The translations under genes were made by a program, and so were the position numbers. This document shows positions 19,058 through 30,314 of a stretch of 64,000 bases of DNA, piece by piece (within the stretch, counting starts at the first letter, position 1; every line of letters starts with the position of its first letter). Under the pieces are notes generated by a model that worked only from the letters and a program-made list of their open reading frames with translations, was not told where the DNA came from and did no database searches. Location: the NCBI RefSeq assembly GCF_000735355.1, contig NZ_JMPI01000063.1:107945-171944 (forward strand), read 5' to 3'. The stretch comes from Buttiauxella agrestis ATCC 33320 (GTDB lineage Bacteria > Pseudomonadota > Gammaproteobacteria > Enterobacterales > Enterobacteriaceae).

Positions 19058-19840
19058 CTATTTTTTTGCGGTGCGTTTACGGGGCGTGGGGTAATAGGAG
19101 GCGAAAACGCTTTTCAGATGAGCCTTTAATGCGCTGTCAGCAGCATCGGGATCGCGTGCAAGGATCGCATTATAAATTTCAATATGCTGCTGATAACTCA
19201 CATTATTGTGGGCATGCAAAATATCCTGAGCAACCGTTGGCCGCGCGGCAATCAACCAGTCGAGCAAGGCAACGTGCACGGCCATGAAGATCGGATTATC
19301 AGGGATCTCTGCCAGTTCACGGTGGAATTCGATGTCGGATCGAATAAAGAGTTCGTTATCATCCAGAGCCTGATTATTCAGCTCAAGCGCTTTTGCAAGG
19401 CGGGCTATTTGTTCATCTGTCGCGAATTCAGCGGCATAGCGGACCAGGCTGGATTCAAAGAACATACGTAGCTGTTCGAAATGAGCAATGCCACCTGGCC
19501 GCGAAAGGAAATCTTTTGCCACGCCAGATAACTCACCAATAATGGTATCTGCTGAAGGGCGAGATACGCGAGCGCGCTCGCCATTACTGATTTGCACCAA
19601 ACCTTTTCGTTTTAGTGCTGCCAGGGCTTCACGCACTGAAGGGCGTCCAACATTAAAAAATGCCATCAGCTCACGTTCAGACGGTAATTGCTCACCCTCT
19701 GCAAACTCACGTCTGCGAATCATCTGCTCAAGTTCTTCTTCCACCATTTCCGAGAGTTTTTTACGCGCAAGAGGACGACGGCGCATCGTATGCCCGATGG
19801 TTTCTGTCATCTCAGATGGTTGCTCGTCAAATGTGCTCAT
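19058..19840 (-). CDS. nanR: Transcriptional repressor NanR (GntR/FadR subfamily)
   Basis: A 260-residue regulator; E. coli NanR has 263. A short N-terminal extension is followed by the GntR winged helix ([44 protein letters not shown], about residues 35–78). The C-terminal FCD ligand-binding domain follows (about 100–245), with the metal-binding Asp and His residues of the family (SDIEFHREL). It represses nanAT in the absence of N-acetylneuraminate. It is transcribed in the same direction as nanA, with a 180-base gap that holds the operator. Confidence 0.94.
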   Translation of the reverse strand: MSTFDEQPSEMTETIGHTMRRRPLARKKLSEMVEEELEQMIRRREFAEGEQLPSERELMAFFNVGRPSVREALAALKRKGLVQISNGERARVSRPSADTIIGELSGVAKDFLSRPGGIAHFEQLRMFFESSLVRYAAEFATDEQIARLAKALELNNQALDDNELFIRSDIEFHRELAEIPDNPIFMAVHVALLDWLIAARPTVAQDILHAHNNVSYQQHIEIYNAILARDPDAADSALKAHLKSVFASYYPTPRKRTAKK

Positions 19841-19955
19841 AGCGTCGGGATTTGGCCGTTTTAGGGAAGAAGCATGGCAAATAGTATTGTCGAATCATAA
19901 CACAGCAAATCTTGGCTTACGTAAAGATGCAGTTGCCAGGTTTATTTAAGGCAAT

Positions 19956-19980
19956 AAAAAGCCAGTCCTGAGACTGGCTT
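19956..19980 (-). terminator. Terminator of sspAB
   Basis: AAGCCAGTC–CTGA–GACTGGCTT stem; on the minus strand it is followed by a T tract. It lies 46 bases after the sspB stop. Confidence 0.85.
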
Positions 19981-20025
19981 CGATTTGCATTTTTACTGGC
20001 AAGCTACGCGGATAATATCTTTGAA

Positions 20026-20523
20026 TTACTTCACTACGCGCAACGCCGGACGACCACCACGCGGAGGTGGCTCGTTATCCGGGTCGTTGTCATCTTCATC
20101 GTGATCGGGGCGTGAGCCATCAATCACTTGCATGACCATTTCTGAATCAGACGACAACTGCTCGTTATCATTATGACTTTCAACATCTTCGTCATAACTG
20201 GCTTCTGGTTCGAACATTGTACCAGCGCCGTTTTCACGAGCATAAATAGCCAGAACCGCGGCCATAGGAACAAATACCTGGCGTGGCACACCACCGAAGC
20301 GCGCGTTAAAACGCACATCACCGTTGGCCAATTCCAGGTTTCCTACTGCACGTGGTGCAATATTCAGGACAATTTGCCCGTCGCGAGCATATTCCATAGG
20401 AACATGTACGCCAGGCAATGTCACATCCACCACCAGATGCGGTGTGAGCTGGTTATCCAGCAGCCACTCGTAAAAAGCACGAAGTAGATACGGACGACGT
20501 GGTGACAATTGTGACATATCCAT
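20026..20523 (-). CDS. sspB: ClpXP adaptor SspB (stringent starvation protein B)
   Basis: A 165-residue adaptor. The N-terminal SspB fold (about 1–115; YLLRAFYEWLLDNQLTPHLVVD) binds ssrA-tagged peptides. An acidic, low-complexity linker (about 116–152) connects it to the C-terminal ClpX-binding tail GGRPALRVVK. It delivers ssrA-tagged proteins to ClpXP. The ATG at 20523 gives MDMSQL, matching the E. coli start; a TTG one codon earlier is not needed. It follows sspA after three bases. Confidence 0.96.
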   Translation of the reverse strand: MDMSQLSPRRPYLLRAFYEWLLDNQLTPHLVVDVTLPGVHVPMEYARDGQIVLNIAPRAVGNLELANGDVRFNARFGGVPRQVFVPMAAVLAIYARENGAGTMFEPEASYDEDVESHNDNEQLSSDSEMVMQVIDGSRPDHDEDDNDPDNEPPPRGGRPALRVVK

Positions 20524-20526
20524 CAA

Positions 20527-21168
20527 TTAGCCCCGGGTTTGCAGACGCATTTCGCGCTCAGGCTCGGTCAGAGAAGCGAGGAATGAATCACGCTCAAATA
20601 CGCGAGTCATATAACCTTTCATCTCTTTAGAACCTGCGCCTGTCAGCTCAATACCCATCTGCGGCAAACGCCACAGCAGTGGTGCCAGGTAGCAATCTAC
20701 CAGACTGAACTCATCACTCAGGAAGAAAGGTTTCTGAGTAAATACAGGTGCGATTGCCAGCAATTCTTCACGTAATTGCTTGCGTGCAGCATCAGCTTCT
20801 TGAGCAGAACCGTTCATCACGATGTGCATCAGGGAATACCAGTCTTTCTGGATACGATGCATGTACAGGCGACTTTCACCACGTGCAACCGGGTAAACCG
20901 GCATTAATGGTGGGTGCGGGAAACGCTCATCAAGATATTCCATGATGATGCGGGATTCCCACAGAGTAAGTTCGCGGTCAACCAGGGTCGGTACGCTGTG
21001 ATTTGGGTTGAGGTCAATCAGATCCTGAGGCAGGTTATCCGTTTCCACATGCTCAATTTCAACGCTAACACCTTTTTCAGCCAGGACGATACGTACCTGG
21101 TGGCTATAGATGTCAGTAGGACCGGAAAACAGCGTCATCACCGAACGTTTGTTGGCAGCGACAGCCAT
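20527..21168 (-). CDS. sspA: Stringent starvation protein A
   Basis: A 213-residue protein with a glutathione-S-transferase fold: an N-terminal thioredoxin-like half (TLFSGPTDIYSHQVRIVLAEKG) and a helical C-terminal half. SspA is not a transferase; it binds RNA polymerase and affects stationary-phase and acid-stress transcription. The start MAVAANKRS at 21168 has GGAGG eight bases upstream; an upstream in-frame TTG is not used. It is first gene of the sspAB pair. Confidence 0.96.
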   Translation of the reverse strand: MAVAANKRSVMTLFSGPTDIYSHQVRIVLAEKGVSVEIEHVETDNLPQDLIDLNPNHSVPTLVDRELTLWESRIIMEYLDERFPHPPLMPVYPVARGESRLYMHRIQKDWYSLMHIVMNGSAQEADAARKQLREELLAIAPVFTQKPFFLSDEFSLVDCYLAPLLWRLPQMGIELTGAGSKEMKGYMTRVFERDSFLASLTEPEREMRLQTRG

Positions 21169-21491
21169 GAAAACCTCCAAGTTTATTCAGAAAATTACTG
21201 CTAATGGCCGCAGTAAGCGGCAACTAACCTGACCGTTTGATACCCAGATACGCCGGAAAACCACCAGTCGCCAGAAAACAAGGCGAAAACAACCGGATGC
21301 CGACCTTTGGGCAGAAAATTGGTTGATAGTTTACCAGATTTTACGGGTTTTGTGGGGAATGGATCTGGAATTCGTCTGAAACACATTCAACATCAAATAG
21401 TTAGCAACGCTAAATATAATTTTCAGGCATAAAAAAACCCGGTACAAGACCGGGCTTTTCGCGAATTGTATTCTGCAAAAGCAGAGGACAA
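21169..21491. other. Intergenic region between rpsI and sspA
   Basis: About 320 bases without a supported gene. It holds the rpsI terminator at one end and must hold the sspA promoter at the other. I see no further structure. Confidence 0.6.
21431..21459 (-). terminator. Terminator of rplM-rpsI
   Basis: AAAAAAACCCGGT–ACAA–GACCGGGCTTTT; on the minus strand a GC-rich stem is followed by seven T. Confidence 0.9.
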
Positions 21492-22480
<989 letters not shown>

Positions 22481-22575
22481 TGGGGTCGCAAGATTATAGG
22501 GAAGTCGCCCCTAAAGGTCGAACCTTTTTGTAGTTTTTGTCACACTTTATGGTCACTCTGCGTTCAAACTGCGGT

Positions 22576-23694
22576 TCACGGCATGTGCGACAAGCGTAAA
22601 TACTCTTCACTTTGCATTTCTTGCAGACGCGACAGACAGCGCTGGAATTCAAAGCGCAATCTCTCCCCCTGGTAAATCTCGAACAGCGGAACCTGCGCTG
22701 AAACCACCAATTTGACGTGACGTTCGTAAAACTCGTCCACCAACGCAATGAACCGCCGCGCTTCATTTTCGTTACGGGTGTTCATCACGGGCACATTAAA
22801 TAGCATCACAGTGTGGAAGAGACGTGAGAGCGCGATGTAGTCATGCTGACTCCGGGCGTCAACGCATAGCGTATTGAAATCTACCGCCAGTGTCTGATTC
22901 GCCAAACCTAACGTGGCTAACGGACGGTGGTTGATTTCGAGCACCGGTTCCCCTTCCCTCGCCGTACCTGCTAACGCGGCATAGAGTTTTTCCATCTGCT
23001 GCGCGGTTTCGTCGTTCAACGGGGAAAGCCAGAGATGGGCCTGAGTCAGCGTTCGCAGTCGGTAATCAATACCGGCATCGACATTCATCACTTCACAGTG
23101 CCGTTTAATCGCATCAATCGCAGGGATGAAGCGCGGGCGCTGCAAGCCGTTACGGTACAATTCATCAGGTGGAATATTAGATGTAGCCACCAGCGTGATC
23201 CCACGCGCGAACAAAGCTTGCATCAGCGTGCCAAGCAGCATGGCATCTGTAATGTCAGAGACAAAAAATTCATCGAAGCATAGAACGTCTGTTTCTGCTT
23301 TAAAGCGGTCAGCAATCACTTCCAGGGGATCGGTTTGCCCCTGAAGCGCCGCCAACTCTTCATGGACACGCAGCATAAAACGGTGGAAATGCAGCCGTAA
23401 CTTGCGTTCGCCAGGTAGACTCTGAAAAAACATATCCATGAGCCAGGTTTTCCCACGCCCTACTCCGCCCCACATATACAGCCCGCGAACCGATTCCTGA
23501 CTCACCGCGACATTACGTTTGCCAAAGAGTTTGCCAAAGAAACCACCATTCACAGGCTCAGTCGGCTTTTGCTCGCTCAAAGCCTGCCAGATAGCGTCCA
23601 ACCGGGTTACGGCCTCACGCTGAACATCATCAGGTTGGTAGCTGCCCTCATTCAGGGCTTGTTGGTAGCGCGATGCTGGGGAGAGATTTTGCAT
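22576..23694 (-). CDS. zapE: Cell division AAA ATPase ZapE
   Basis: A 372-residue AFG1-family ATPase. The Walker A motif GGVGRGKTWLMD lies near residue 75, Walker B LCFDEFFVSD near 140, and the sensor stretch LVATSNIPPDELY near 170. ZapE associates with the Z ring late in division and destabilises FtsZ polymers in an ATP-dependent manner; it matters under low oxygen and heat. The residues between 38 and 65 differ most from E. coli. It is divergent from zapG. Confidence 0.95.
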   Translation of the reverse strand: MQNLSPASRYQQALNEGSYQPDDVQREAVTRLDAIWQALSEQKPTEPVNGGFFGKLFGKRNVAVSQESVRGLYMWGGVGRGKTWLMDMFFQSLPGERKLRLHFHRFMLRVHEELAALQGQTDPLEVIADRFKAETDVLCFDEFFVSDITDAMLLGTLMQALFARGITLVATSNIPPDELYRNGLQRPRFIPAIDAIKRHCEVMNVDAGIDYRLRTLTQAHLWLSPLNDETAQQMEKLYAALAGTAREGEPVLEINHRPLATLGLANQTLAVDFNTLCVDARSQHDYIALSRLFHTVMLFNVPVMNTRNENEARRFIALVDEFYERHVKLVVSAQVPLFEIYQGERLRFEFQRCLSRLQEMQSEEYLRLSHMP

Positions 23695-23873
23695 GGTATT
23701 ATGGTATTTCCTTAAAAATCGGATTGCCGTTTACTTAATGCTCAAAAAGGGACGGTTGTCGAAAAAAGGCCGTTCTACCCTAAGCGATGCTGCGTCAGGA
23801 TTCCACTTCTCTTAGGTTAACGGTTATAGTGGCTACATTACCCTACGGAAACACAAGACAACGGGAGAAGTTC

Positions 23874-24275
23874 ATGACCTGGGAATATGCGCTAATTGGG
23901 TTAGTTGTTGGCATCATCGTTGGTGCAGTTGCTATGCGTTTTGGCAACCGCAAGCTGCGTCAGCAGCAGGCAATGCAGTACGAGATTGAGAAAAACAAAG
24001 CAGAACTTGAAGAGTATCGCGAAGAGTTAGTCAGCCACTTTGCCCGCAGCGCCGAGTTGCTGGACAACATGGCACATGATTATCGCCAGCTTTATCAACA
24101 CATGGCAAAAAGCTCCAGCAGCCTGCTGCCTGAAATGTCAGCCGAAGAGAATCCATTCCGCAATCGCCTTGCTGAGTCTGAAGCCAGCAACGATCAGGCA
24201 CCGGTGCAGATGCCGCGTGACTACTCTGATGGCGCATCCGGTTTGCTGCGTACCGAACGCGCAAAACGCGATTAA
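23874..24275 (+). CDS. zapG: Division and envelope protein ZapG (YhcB, DUF1043)
   Basis: A 133-residue inner-membrane protein. One helix at residues about 4–22 (WEYALIGLVVGIIVGAVAM) is followed by a long coiled coil (about 30–80; KLRQQQAMQYEIEKNKAELEEYREELVSHF) and a disordered tail. In E. coli it links division and elongation machineries. The start MTWEYALIG at 23874 has GGGAGAAG upstream; the longer upstream reading has no family support. Confidence 0.95.
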   Translation: MTWEYALIGLVVGIIVGAVAMRFGNRKLRQQQAMQYEIEKNKAELEEYREELVSHFARSAELLDNMAHDYRQLYQHMAKSSSSLLPEMSAEENPFRNRLAESEASNDQAPVQMPRDYSDGASGLLRTERAKRD

Positions 24276-24296
24276 TCACAAATCCAGAATATTTTC

Positions 24297-24321
24297 TTGG
24301 GGTACCGCTTTCGTACCCCAA
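24297..24321. terminator. Hairpin after zapG
   Basis: TTGGGGTAC and GTACCCCAA form a perfect nine-base-pair stem, but only a TCTCTCTCC run follows, so termination efficiency is uncertain. Confidence 0.45.
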
Positions 24322-24458
24322 TCTCTCTCCAGCACAGCTATCATTTACTTGTGTTACTTCACTCTATAACAGCATTGTTACCCGGCTGATATTTCAATAA
24401 CATCGGAGTGTTATCGGGTTTTCCTTTTCCAGGTTCAGGTCACGAGAGCAAGCCATCA

Positions 24459-25829
24459 ATGAAGAAACAAACACTGTTGTTGAGTGCCTTAGCGTTAAGC
24501 GTCGGACTGACGTTCGGTGTGACATCTCAGGTGAATGCGGCGTTGCCAGCACAAATTCCGGGTCAACCGGCTTTGCCAAGCCTTGCACCAATGCTGGAAA
24601 AAGTTTTACCTGCCGTGGTGAGTGTTCAGGTAGAAGGGACAGCGGCAGCGCCTGCCCAGAAAGTCCCGGAAGAGTTTAAGAAATTCTTTGGCGATGATAT
24701 GCCTCCTTCGGAAGCCCAGCCTTTTGAGGGTTTGGGTTCAGGCGTGATTATTAATGCCGAAAAAGGTTATGTGCTGACTAACAATCACGTCATCAATCAT
24801 GCCGAAAAAATCAGCGTGCAGCTCAATGATGGGCGTGAATTTGATGCCAAACTGATTGGTGGCGATGACCAAAGTGATATCGCGCTGATTCAAATTCAGA
24901 ACGCAAGTGGCCTGACTCAAATCGCCGTTGCCGACTCCGATAAGCTGCGCGTCGGTGATTTTGCCGTTGCGGTCGGCAACCCATTCGGTCTGGGGCAAAC
25001 GGCAACATCAGGGATTGTTTCGGCTTTAGGTCGTAGCGGTCTGAACCTGGAAGGGCTGGAAAACTTTATCCAGACCGATGCCTCTATTAACCGTGGTAAT
25101 TCCGGCGGCGCATTGCTGAATTTGAACGGCGAACTTATTGGTATTAACACCGCTATCCTCGCACCAAGCGGTGGCAGCGTCGGTATCGGCTTTGCTATCC
25201 CAAGCAATATGGCGCAGACCCTGGCCAAACAGTTGATGCAATTTGGCGAGATCAAGCGTGGCTTGCTTGGTATTAAAGGCACCGAGATGAGTGCTGATAT
25301 TGCCAAAGCATTCAACCTGACCACCCAACGTGGCGCATTTGTCAGCGAAGTCTTACCGCAATCGGGTTCGGCAAAAGCGGGTGTGAAAGCGGGTGATGTG
25401 ATTACCAGCCTGAATGGTAAAACCATCAGCAGTTTTGCCGAATTGCGCGCAAAAATTGCCACTACTGAGCCTGGAACCGTAGTGAAACTAGGCTTGCTGC
25501 GCGACGGCAAACCGCTGGAAGTGAGCGTTACGCTTGATAAGAGCACCGCCTCATCTGCGAACGCCGAGCTAATTATGCCAGCCTTGCAGGGCGCGACATT
25601 AAGCGATGGTCAGCTCAAAGATGGTACTAAAGGCGTCAAACTCGACAGCGTTGAGAAAGGCACGCCAGCGGCACAAGCGGGCCTGCACAAAGACGATTTC
25701 ATCATTGGTGTAAACCGCGAACGAGTTTCAAGCATTGCGGAGATGCGTAAGGTTCTGGAAACTAAACCCGACGTTATTGCTTTGCATGTGGCTCGCGGCG
25801 AAGAAAGTATCTATCTCTTAGTACGCTAA
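24459..25829 (+). CDS. degQ: Periplasmic serine endoprotease DegQ
   Basis: A 456-residue HtrA protease. A Sec signal peptide ends near residue 28 (VNAALPAQ). The protease domain has the triad His (TNNHVINHAEK), Asp (DDQSDIALIQI) and Ser (INRGNSGGALLN). Two PDZ domains follow (about 255–350 and 365–455). DegQ degrades and refolds misfolded periplasmic proteins as oligomeric cages. The start MKKQTLLLS at 24459 was chosen because it gives a normal signal peptide. degS follows after 86 bases. Confidence 0.97.
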   Translation: MKKQTLLLSALALSVGLTFGVTSQVNAALPAQIPGQPALPSLAPMLEKVLPAVVSVQVEGTAAAPAQKVPEEFKKFFGDDMPPSEAQPFEGLGSGVIINAEKGYVLTNNHVINHAEKISVQLNDGREFDAKLIGGDDQSDIALIQIQNASGLTQIAVADSDKLRVGDFAVAVGNPFGLGQTATSGIVSALGRSGLNLEGLENFIQTDASINRGNSGGALLNLNGELIGINTAILAPSGGSVGIGFAIPSNMAQTLAKQLMQFGEIKRGLLGIKGTEMSADIAKAFNLTTQRGAFVSEVLPQSGSAKAGVKAGDVITSLNGKTISSFAELRAKIATTEPGTVVKLGLLRDGKPLEVSVTLDKSTASSANAELIMPALQGATLSDGQLKDGTKGVKLDSVEKGTPAAQAGLHKDDFIIGVNRERVSSIAEMRKVLETKPDVIALHVARGEESIYLLVR

Positions 25830-25840
25830 TCTGCTCAGTA

Positions 25841-25869
25841 ATCGGACATCTCTATACGATGTCCGATTA
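25841..25869. terminator. Perfect 11-bp hairpin between degQ and degS
   Basis: AATCGGACATC–TCTATAC–GATGTCCGATT. There is no T tract after it. It may act as an attenuator or mRNA-end stabiliser between the two protease genes. Confidence 0.55.
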
Positions 25870-25915
25870 ACTCATGCTATTCTGCTCCCGGCTTATTATT
25901 AACTAATACAAATCC

Positions 25916-26983
25916 ATGTTTCTGAAGATATTACGCTCGGTGGTGATTGGCCTGATTGTGGCTGGCATATTGTTGGTATCGTTACCTTCACTGCGCCAAA
26001 AAATCATCCCCTTAGCACCCTCGAAGTTTGACAGTGCCGATGAAACTCCGCTGAGCTACAACACTGCGGTGCGACGCGCTGCGCCTGCTGTGGTCAACGT
26101 TTACAACCGCAGTGTCGGCAACAACTCACAAAATCAGTTAGAAATTAAAACCCTCGGCTCTGGCGTCATCATGGATGAACGCGGCTACATCATTACTAAC
26201 AAACACGTCATTAATGATGCCGAGCAAATCATCGTTGCTCTGCAAGATGGCCGAGTGTTTGAAGCTTTATTGGTTGGCTCAGATAGCCTGACTGATTTAG
26301 CGGTGCTGAAAATTAACGCCACCAATCTCCCTGTCATCCCTATCAATAATAAGCGCATGCCGCATATTGGCGATGTTGTGATGGCGATTGGTAACCCGTA
26401 TAACCTCGGGCAAACCATTACGCAGGGGATTATTAGTGCAACCGGCCGTATTGGCCTTAGCCCTTCTGGCCGCCAGTCTTTCCTGCAAACGGACGCTTCA
26501 ATTAACCATGGTAACTCCGGTGGTGCGCTGGTCAATTCCCTCGGCGAGCTGATGGGCATCAATACATTATCGTTTGATAAAAGTAACGATGGCGAAACCC
26601 CTGAAGGTATCGGCTTTGCGATCCCGACTCAGCTTTCGACAAAAATCATGGATAAGCTGATCCGCGATGGACGCGTAATTCGTGGCTATATTGGTATTGG
26701 CGGTCGTGAGATTACGCCATTGCATGGCCCGGCAACGGGTATCGATCAAATTCAAGGGATCATCGTTAATGAAGTTACCCCTGATGGCCCGGCAGCAAAA
26801 GCAGGTCTTTTGGTTAATGACGTGATTATCTCCGTGAACCATAAACCGGCCATATCCGCATTGGGGACAATGGACCAGGTAGCGGAGATTCGCCCAGGCT
26901 CAGTCATTCCTGTTGAAGTGATGCGTGAAGATAAAAAGCTGACGTTGCAGGTAACGATTCAGGAATATCCCGCCACTAACTAA
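25916..26983 (+). CDS. degS: Regulatory serine protease DegS
   Basis: 355 residues, identical in length to E. coli DegS. An N-terminal membrane helix (about 5–25) is not cleaved. The protease domain has triad residues in TNKHVINDAE, DSLTDLAVLKI and INHGNSGGALVN, followed by one PDZ domain (about 255–350). Unassembled outer-membrane porin tails bind the PDZ, and DegS then makes the first cut in RseA, starting the sigma-E response. It has no further downstream partner; a terminator follows. Confidence 0.97.
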   Translation: MFLKILRSVVIGLIVAGILLVSLPSLRQKIIPLAPSKFDSADETPLSYNTAVRRAAPAVVNVYNRSVGNNSQNQLEIKTLGSGVIMDERGYIITNKHVINDAEQIIVALQDGRVFEALLVGSDSLTDLAVLKINATNLPVIPINNKRMPHIGDVVMAIGNPYNLGQTITQGIISATGRIGLSPSGRQSFLQTDASINHGNSGGALVNSLGELMGINTLSFDKSNDGETPEGIGFAIPTQLSTKIMDKLIRDGRVIRGYIGIGGREITPLHGPATGIDQIQGIIVNEVTPDGPAAKAGLLVNDVIISVNHKPAISALGTMDQVAEIRPGSVIPVEVMREDKKLTLQVTIQEYPATN

Positions 26984-27005
26984 TAAGCAGTGAACTCCAG
27001 GCAAT

Positions 27006-27037
27006 AAAAAACCGGAAGCAATGTTCCGGTTTTTTTC
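27006..27037. terminator. Bidirectional terminator between degS and mdh
   Basis: AAAAAACCGGAA–GCAATG–TTCCGGTTTTTTT, with A and T tracts on the two sides, serving both convergent genes. Confidence 0.92.
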
Positions 27038-27052
27038 GCTTAAGCGCAGGGT

Positions 27053-28895
<1,843 letters not shown>

Positions 28896-28909
28896 GCGTT
28901 AATACTCCA

Positions 28910-28935
28910 TTCCCGTTGTGAATGAACAACGGGAA
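28910..28935 (+). terminator. Hairpin after argR
   Basis: TTCCCGTTGT–GAATGA–ACAACGGGAA is a perfect ten-base-pair stem 15 bases after the argR stop, but without a T tract. Confidence 0.55.
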
Positions 28936-29188
28936 CAACACTTCCGTAACAATCCCCCTGCTCACATCCATTGTCAGTAAATCCCGGTTTTACCTTCTTT
29001 CTAAGCCTAAATCTCGCTTGCATCAGCCAGTTATGTGATAAACCGCACAAAAAATCAAAATCTGGCATCTCATTGTTTTTACTTATATTTAACACAAAAA
29101 TAGCAATATACATCCATTTTTAATAACTTTACGTAATAACCAAAGCCTCTATTATTGTAAAGTTTCATAGAGAATAATTAGCAGGGTA

Positions 29189-29216
29189 TTAATTTTGTGA
29201 GTTATTAGTGTATACT
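29189..29216 (+). promoter_or_regulatory. Candidate promoter of the yhcN-type genes
   Basis: TTAATT (29189–29194) and TATACT (29211–29216) with a 16-base spacer; the start would be near 29223, about 57 bases before the first ATG. Confidence 0.45.
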
Positions 29217-29279
29217 TGATTTTGTGATGAGGGTCACGAAATGAAGACCCAAATAAAAGAATACGACGAGGTAAAAACC

Positions 29280-29543
29280 ATGAACATGAAATCAACAGTA
29301 GTAGCCGCTAGCCTGCTTTCAATGCTGTCATTTGGTGCATTCGCAGCCACTTCTATCAACGCTGAACAAGCGCAGAACCTTCAGTCAATGGGTTCCGTTT
29401 CTGTAAGCCAGGTAGGTAGCGCACCAATGGATATGCACCAGATGTTGAATAAAAAAGCTGAAGAGCAAGGTGCTTCTTCTTACCGTATCACCGAAGCACG
29501 TTCTGGCGATGCATGGCACGCAACTGCTGAGCTGTACAAATAA
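29280..29543 (+). CDS. yhcN: YhcN family stress-response periplasmic protein, first copy (DUF1471)
   Basis: 87 residues, as E. coli YhcN. A signal peptide ends at AFAA (about residue 22). The mature part is one small DUF1471/BhsA-like domain with VSVSQVGSAPMDMHQML and EEQGASSYRITEARSGDAWHATAELYK. Family members are exported, acid- or peroxide-induced proteins without known enzymatic activity. The ATG at 29280 was chosen because GAGGT lies upstream and the length fits; an upstream ATG at 29241 would spoil the signal peptide. A second copy follows. Confidence 0.9.
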   Translation: MNMKSTVVAASLLSMLSFGAFAATSINAEQAQNLQSMGSVSVSQVGSAPMDMHQMLNKKAEEQGASSYRITEARSGDAWHATAELYK

Positions 29544-29673
29544 CAGTCGTTAGCCATAAGAAGTTAGCCATAAATAATAGTGATATACCGTTTAAACAAA
29601 ATGACGACCCCAAGAACAATAAATGCAGTTAAGCCCTTCCGGTCGTTGAAAAACTTATTCAGGAGTAGACATC

Positions 29674-29940
29674 ATGAAAACCAAATTAACCATCGCAGCA
29701 CTTAGCCTTTTCTCCGTGATCTCTTTCGGCGCTAATGCAGCCGCGCATCAGGTCACTAACGAACAAGCTCAAAACATGCAGTCCATGGGCAGTATTTCAG
29801 TAAGCCAGGTGGGTAGCGCGCCAATGGATATGCGTCATGAATTATCACAGAAAGCAACTCAGGAAGGTGCCTCAGCTTATCGCATTACCGAAGCACGTTC
29901 GGGCGATACCTGGCACGCCACCGCTGAACTGTATAAATAA
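29674..29940 (+). CDS. YhcN family stress-response periplasmic protein, second copy (DUF1471)
   Basis: 88 residues, paralogous to the previous gene: signal peptide to about residue 22 (FGANAA), then ISVSQVGSAPMDMRHELSQKATQEGASAYRITEARSGDTWHATAELYK. AGGAG precedes the ATG. The spacing of 130 bases has no clear terminator, so both may share the upstream promoter, while the one terminator lies after this copy. The tandem arrangement points to local duplication. Confidence 0.88.
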   Translation: MKTKLTIAALSLFSVISFGANAAAHQVTNEQAQNMQSMGSISVSQVGSAPMDMRHELSQKATQEGASAYRITEARSGDTWHATAELYK

Positions 29941-29967
29941 ACCCTCGTCGTCAAATCTGGCGACTTT

Positions 29968-29991
29968 GCCCCCGCTCGCGGGGGCTTTTTT
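29968..29991. terminator. Terminator after the yhcN pair
   Basis: GCCCCCGC–TC–GCGGGGGC followed by six T. It points toward the plus strand. Confidence 0.92.
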
Positions 29992-30008
29992 ATGGGTTTA
30001 AATCAGCG

Positions 30009-30281
30009 TTAGCCACGCACGTTAAACCGCAATTGCCCTTCCAGCTCCTCTTCCGCTTCGTCAAAAAGCAAAATCAAAGCGCCATACCGCCGCCTTTGCA
30101 TTTCTGGTAGATGAACAAATTCAATCTCTACCGGGAGCGGCAAAATATCCCCAACGACGACATCCCACAAACTATCGAGATCGTGAACCTGTTTTTTCTC
30201 AAGTTGAAAAACCTGGATAAAGTGGCGATAGAATCCCGGCTGATCTTCTATCTGACTAAAATCAAAGGTGTATTTTTTCAT
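30009..30281 (-). CDS. yhcO: Barstar family protein YhcO
   Basis: 90 residues, beginning [21 protein letters not shown], with the barstar-fold pattern of a short strand, a helix containing the [12 protein letters not shown] motif, and a closing strand. Barstar is the inhibitor of the RNase barnase in Bacillus; YhcO is a predicted RNase inhibitor, but no RNase partner is known or seen here. It converges with the yhcN genes. Confidence 0.92.
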   Translation of the reverse strand: MKKYTFDFSQIEDQPGFYRHFIQVFQLEKKQVHDLDSLWDVVVGDILPLPVEIEFVHLPEMQRRRYGALILLFDEAEEELEGQLRFNVRG

Positions 30282-30314
30282 AGATTGCCACCTAACCCAT
30301 TAGCATTGTGGTGA

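Larger units (their letters stand above)
28896..29279. other. AT-rich intergenic region between argR and the first yhcN-type gene
   Basis: 384 bases holding the argR hairpin and, near its end, a candidate promoter for the yhcN pair. The middle (29090–29200) is very AT-rich. No supported gene. Confidence 0.6.

Noticed and set aside
24917..25546. Minus-strand ORF (209 residues) inside degQ
   Set aside because: Pro/Ser-rich antisense shadow of the protease domain.
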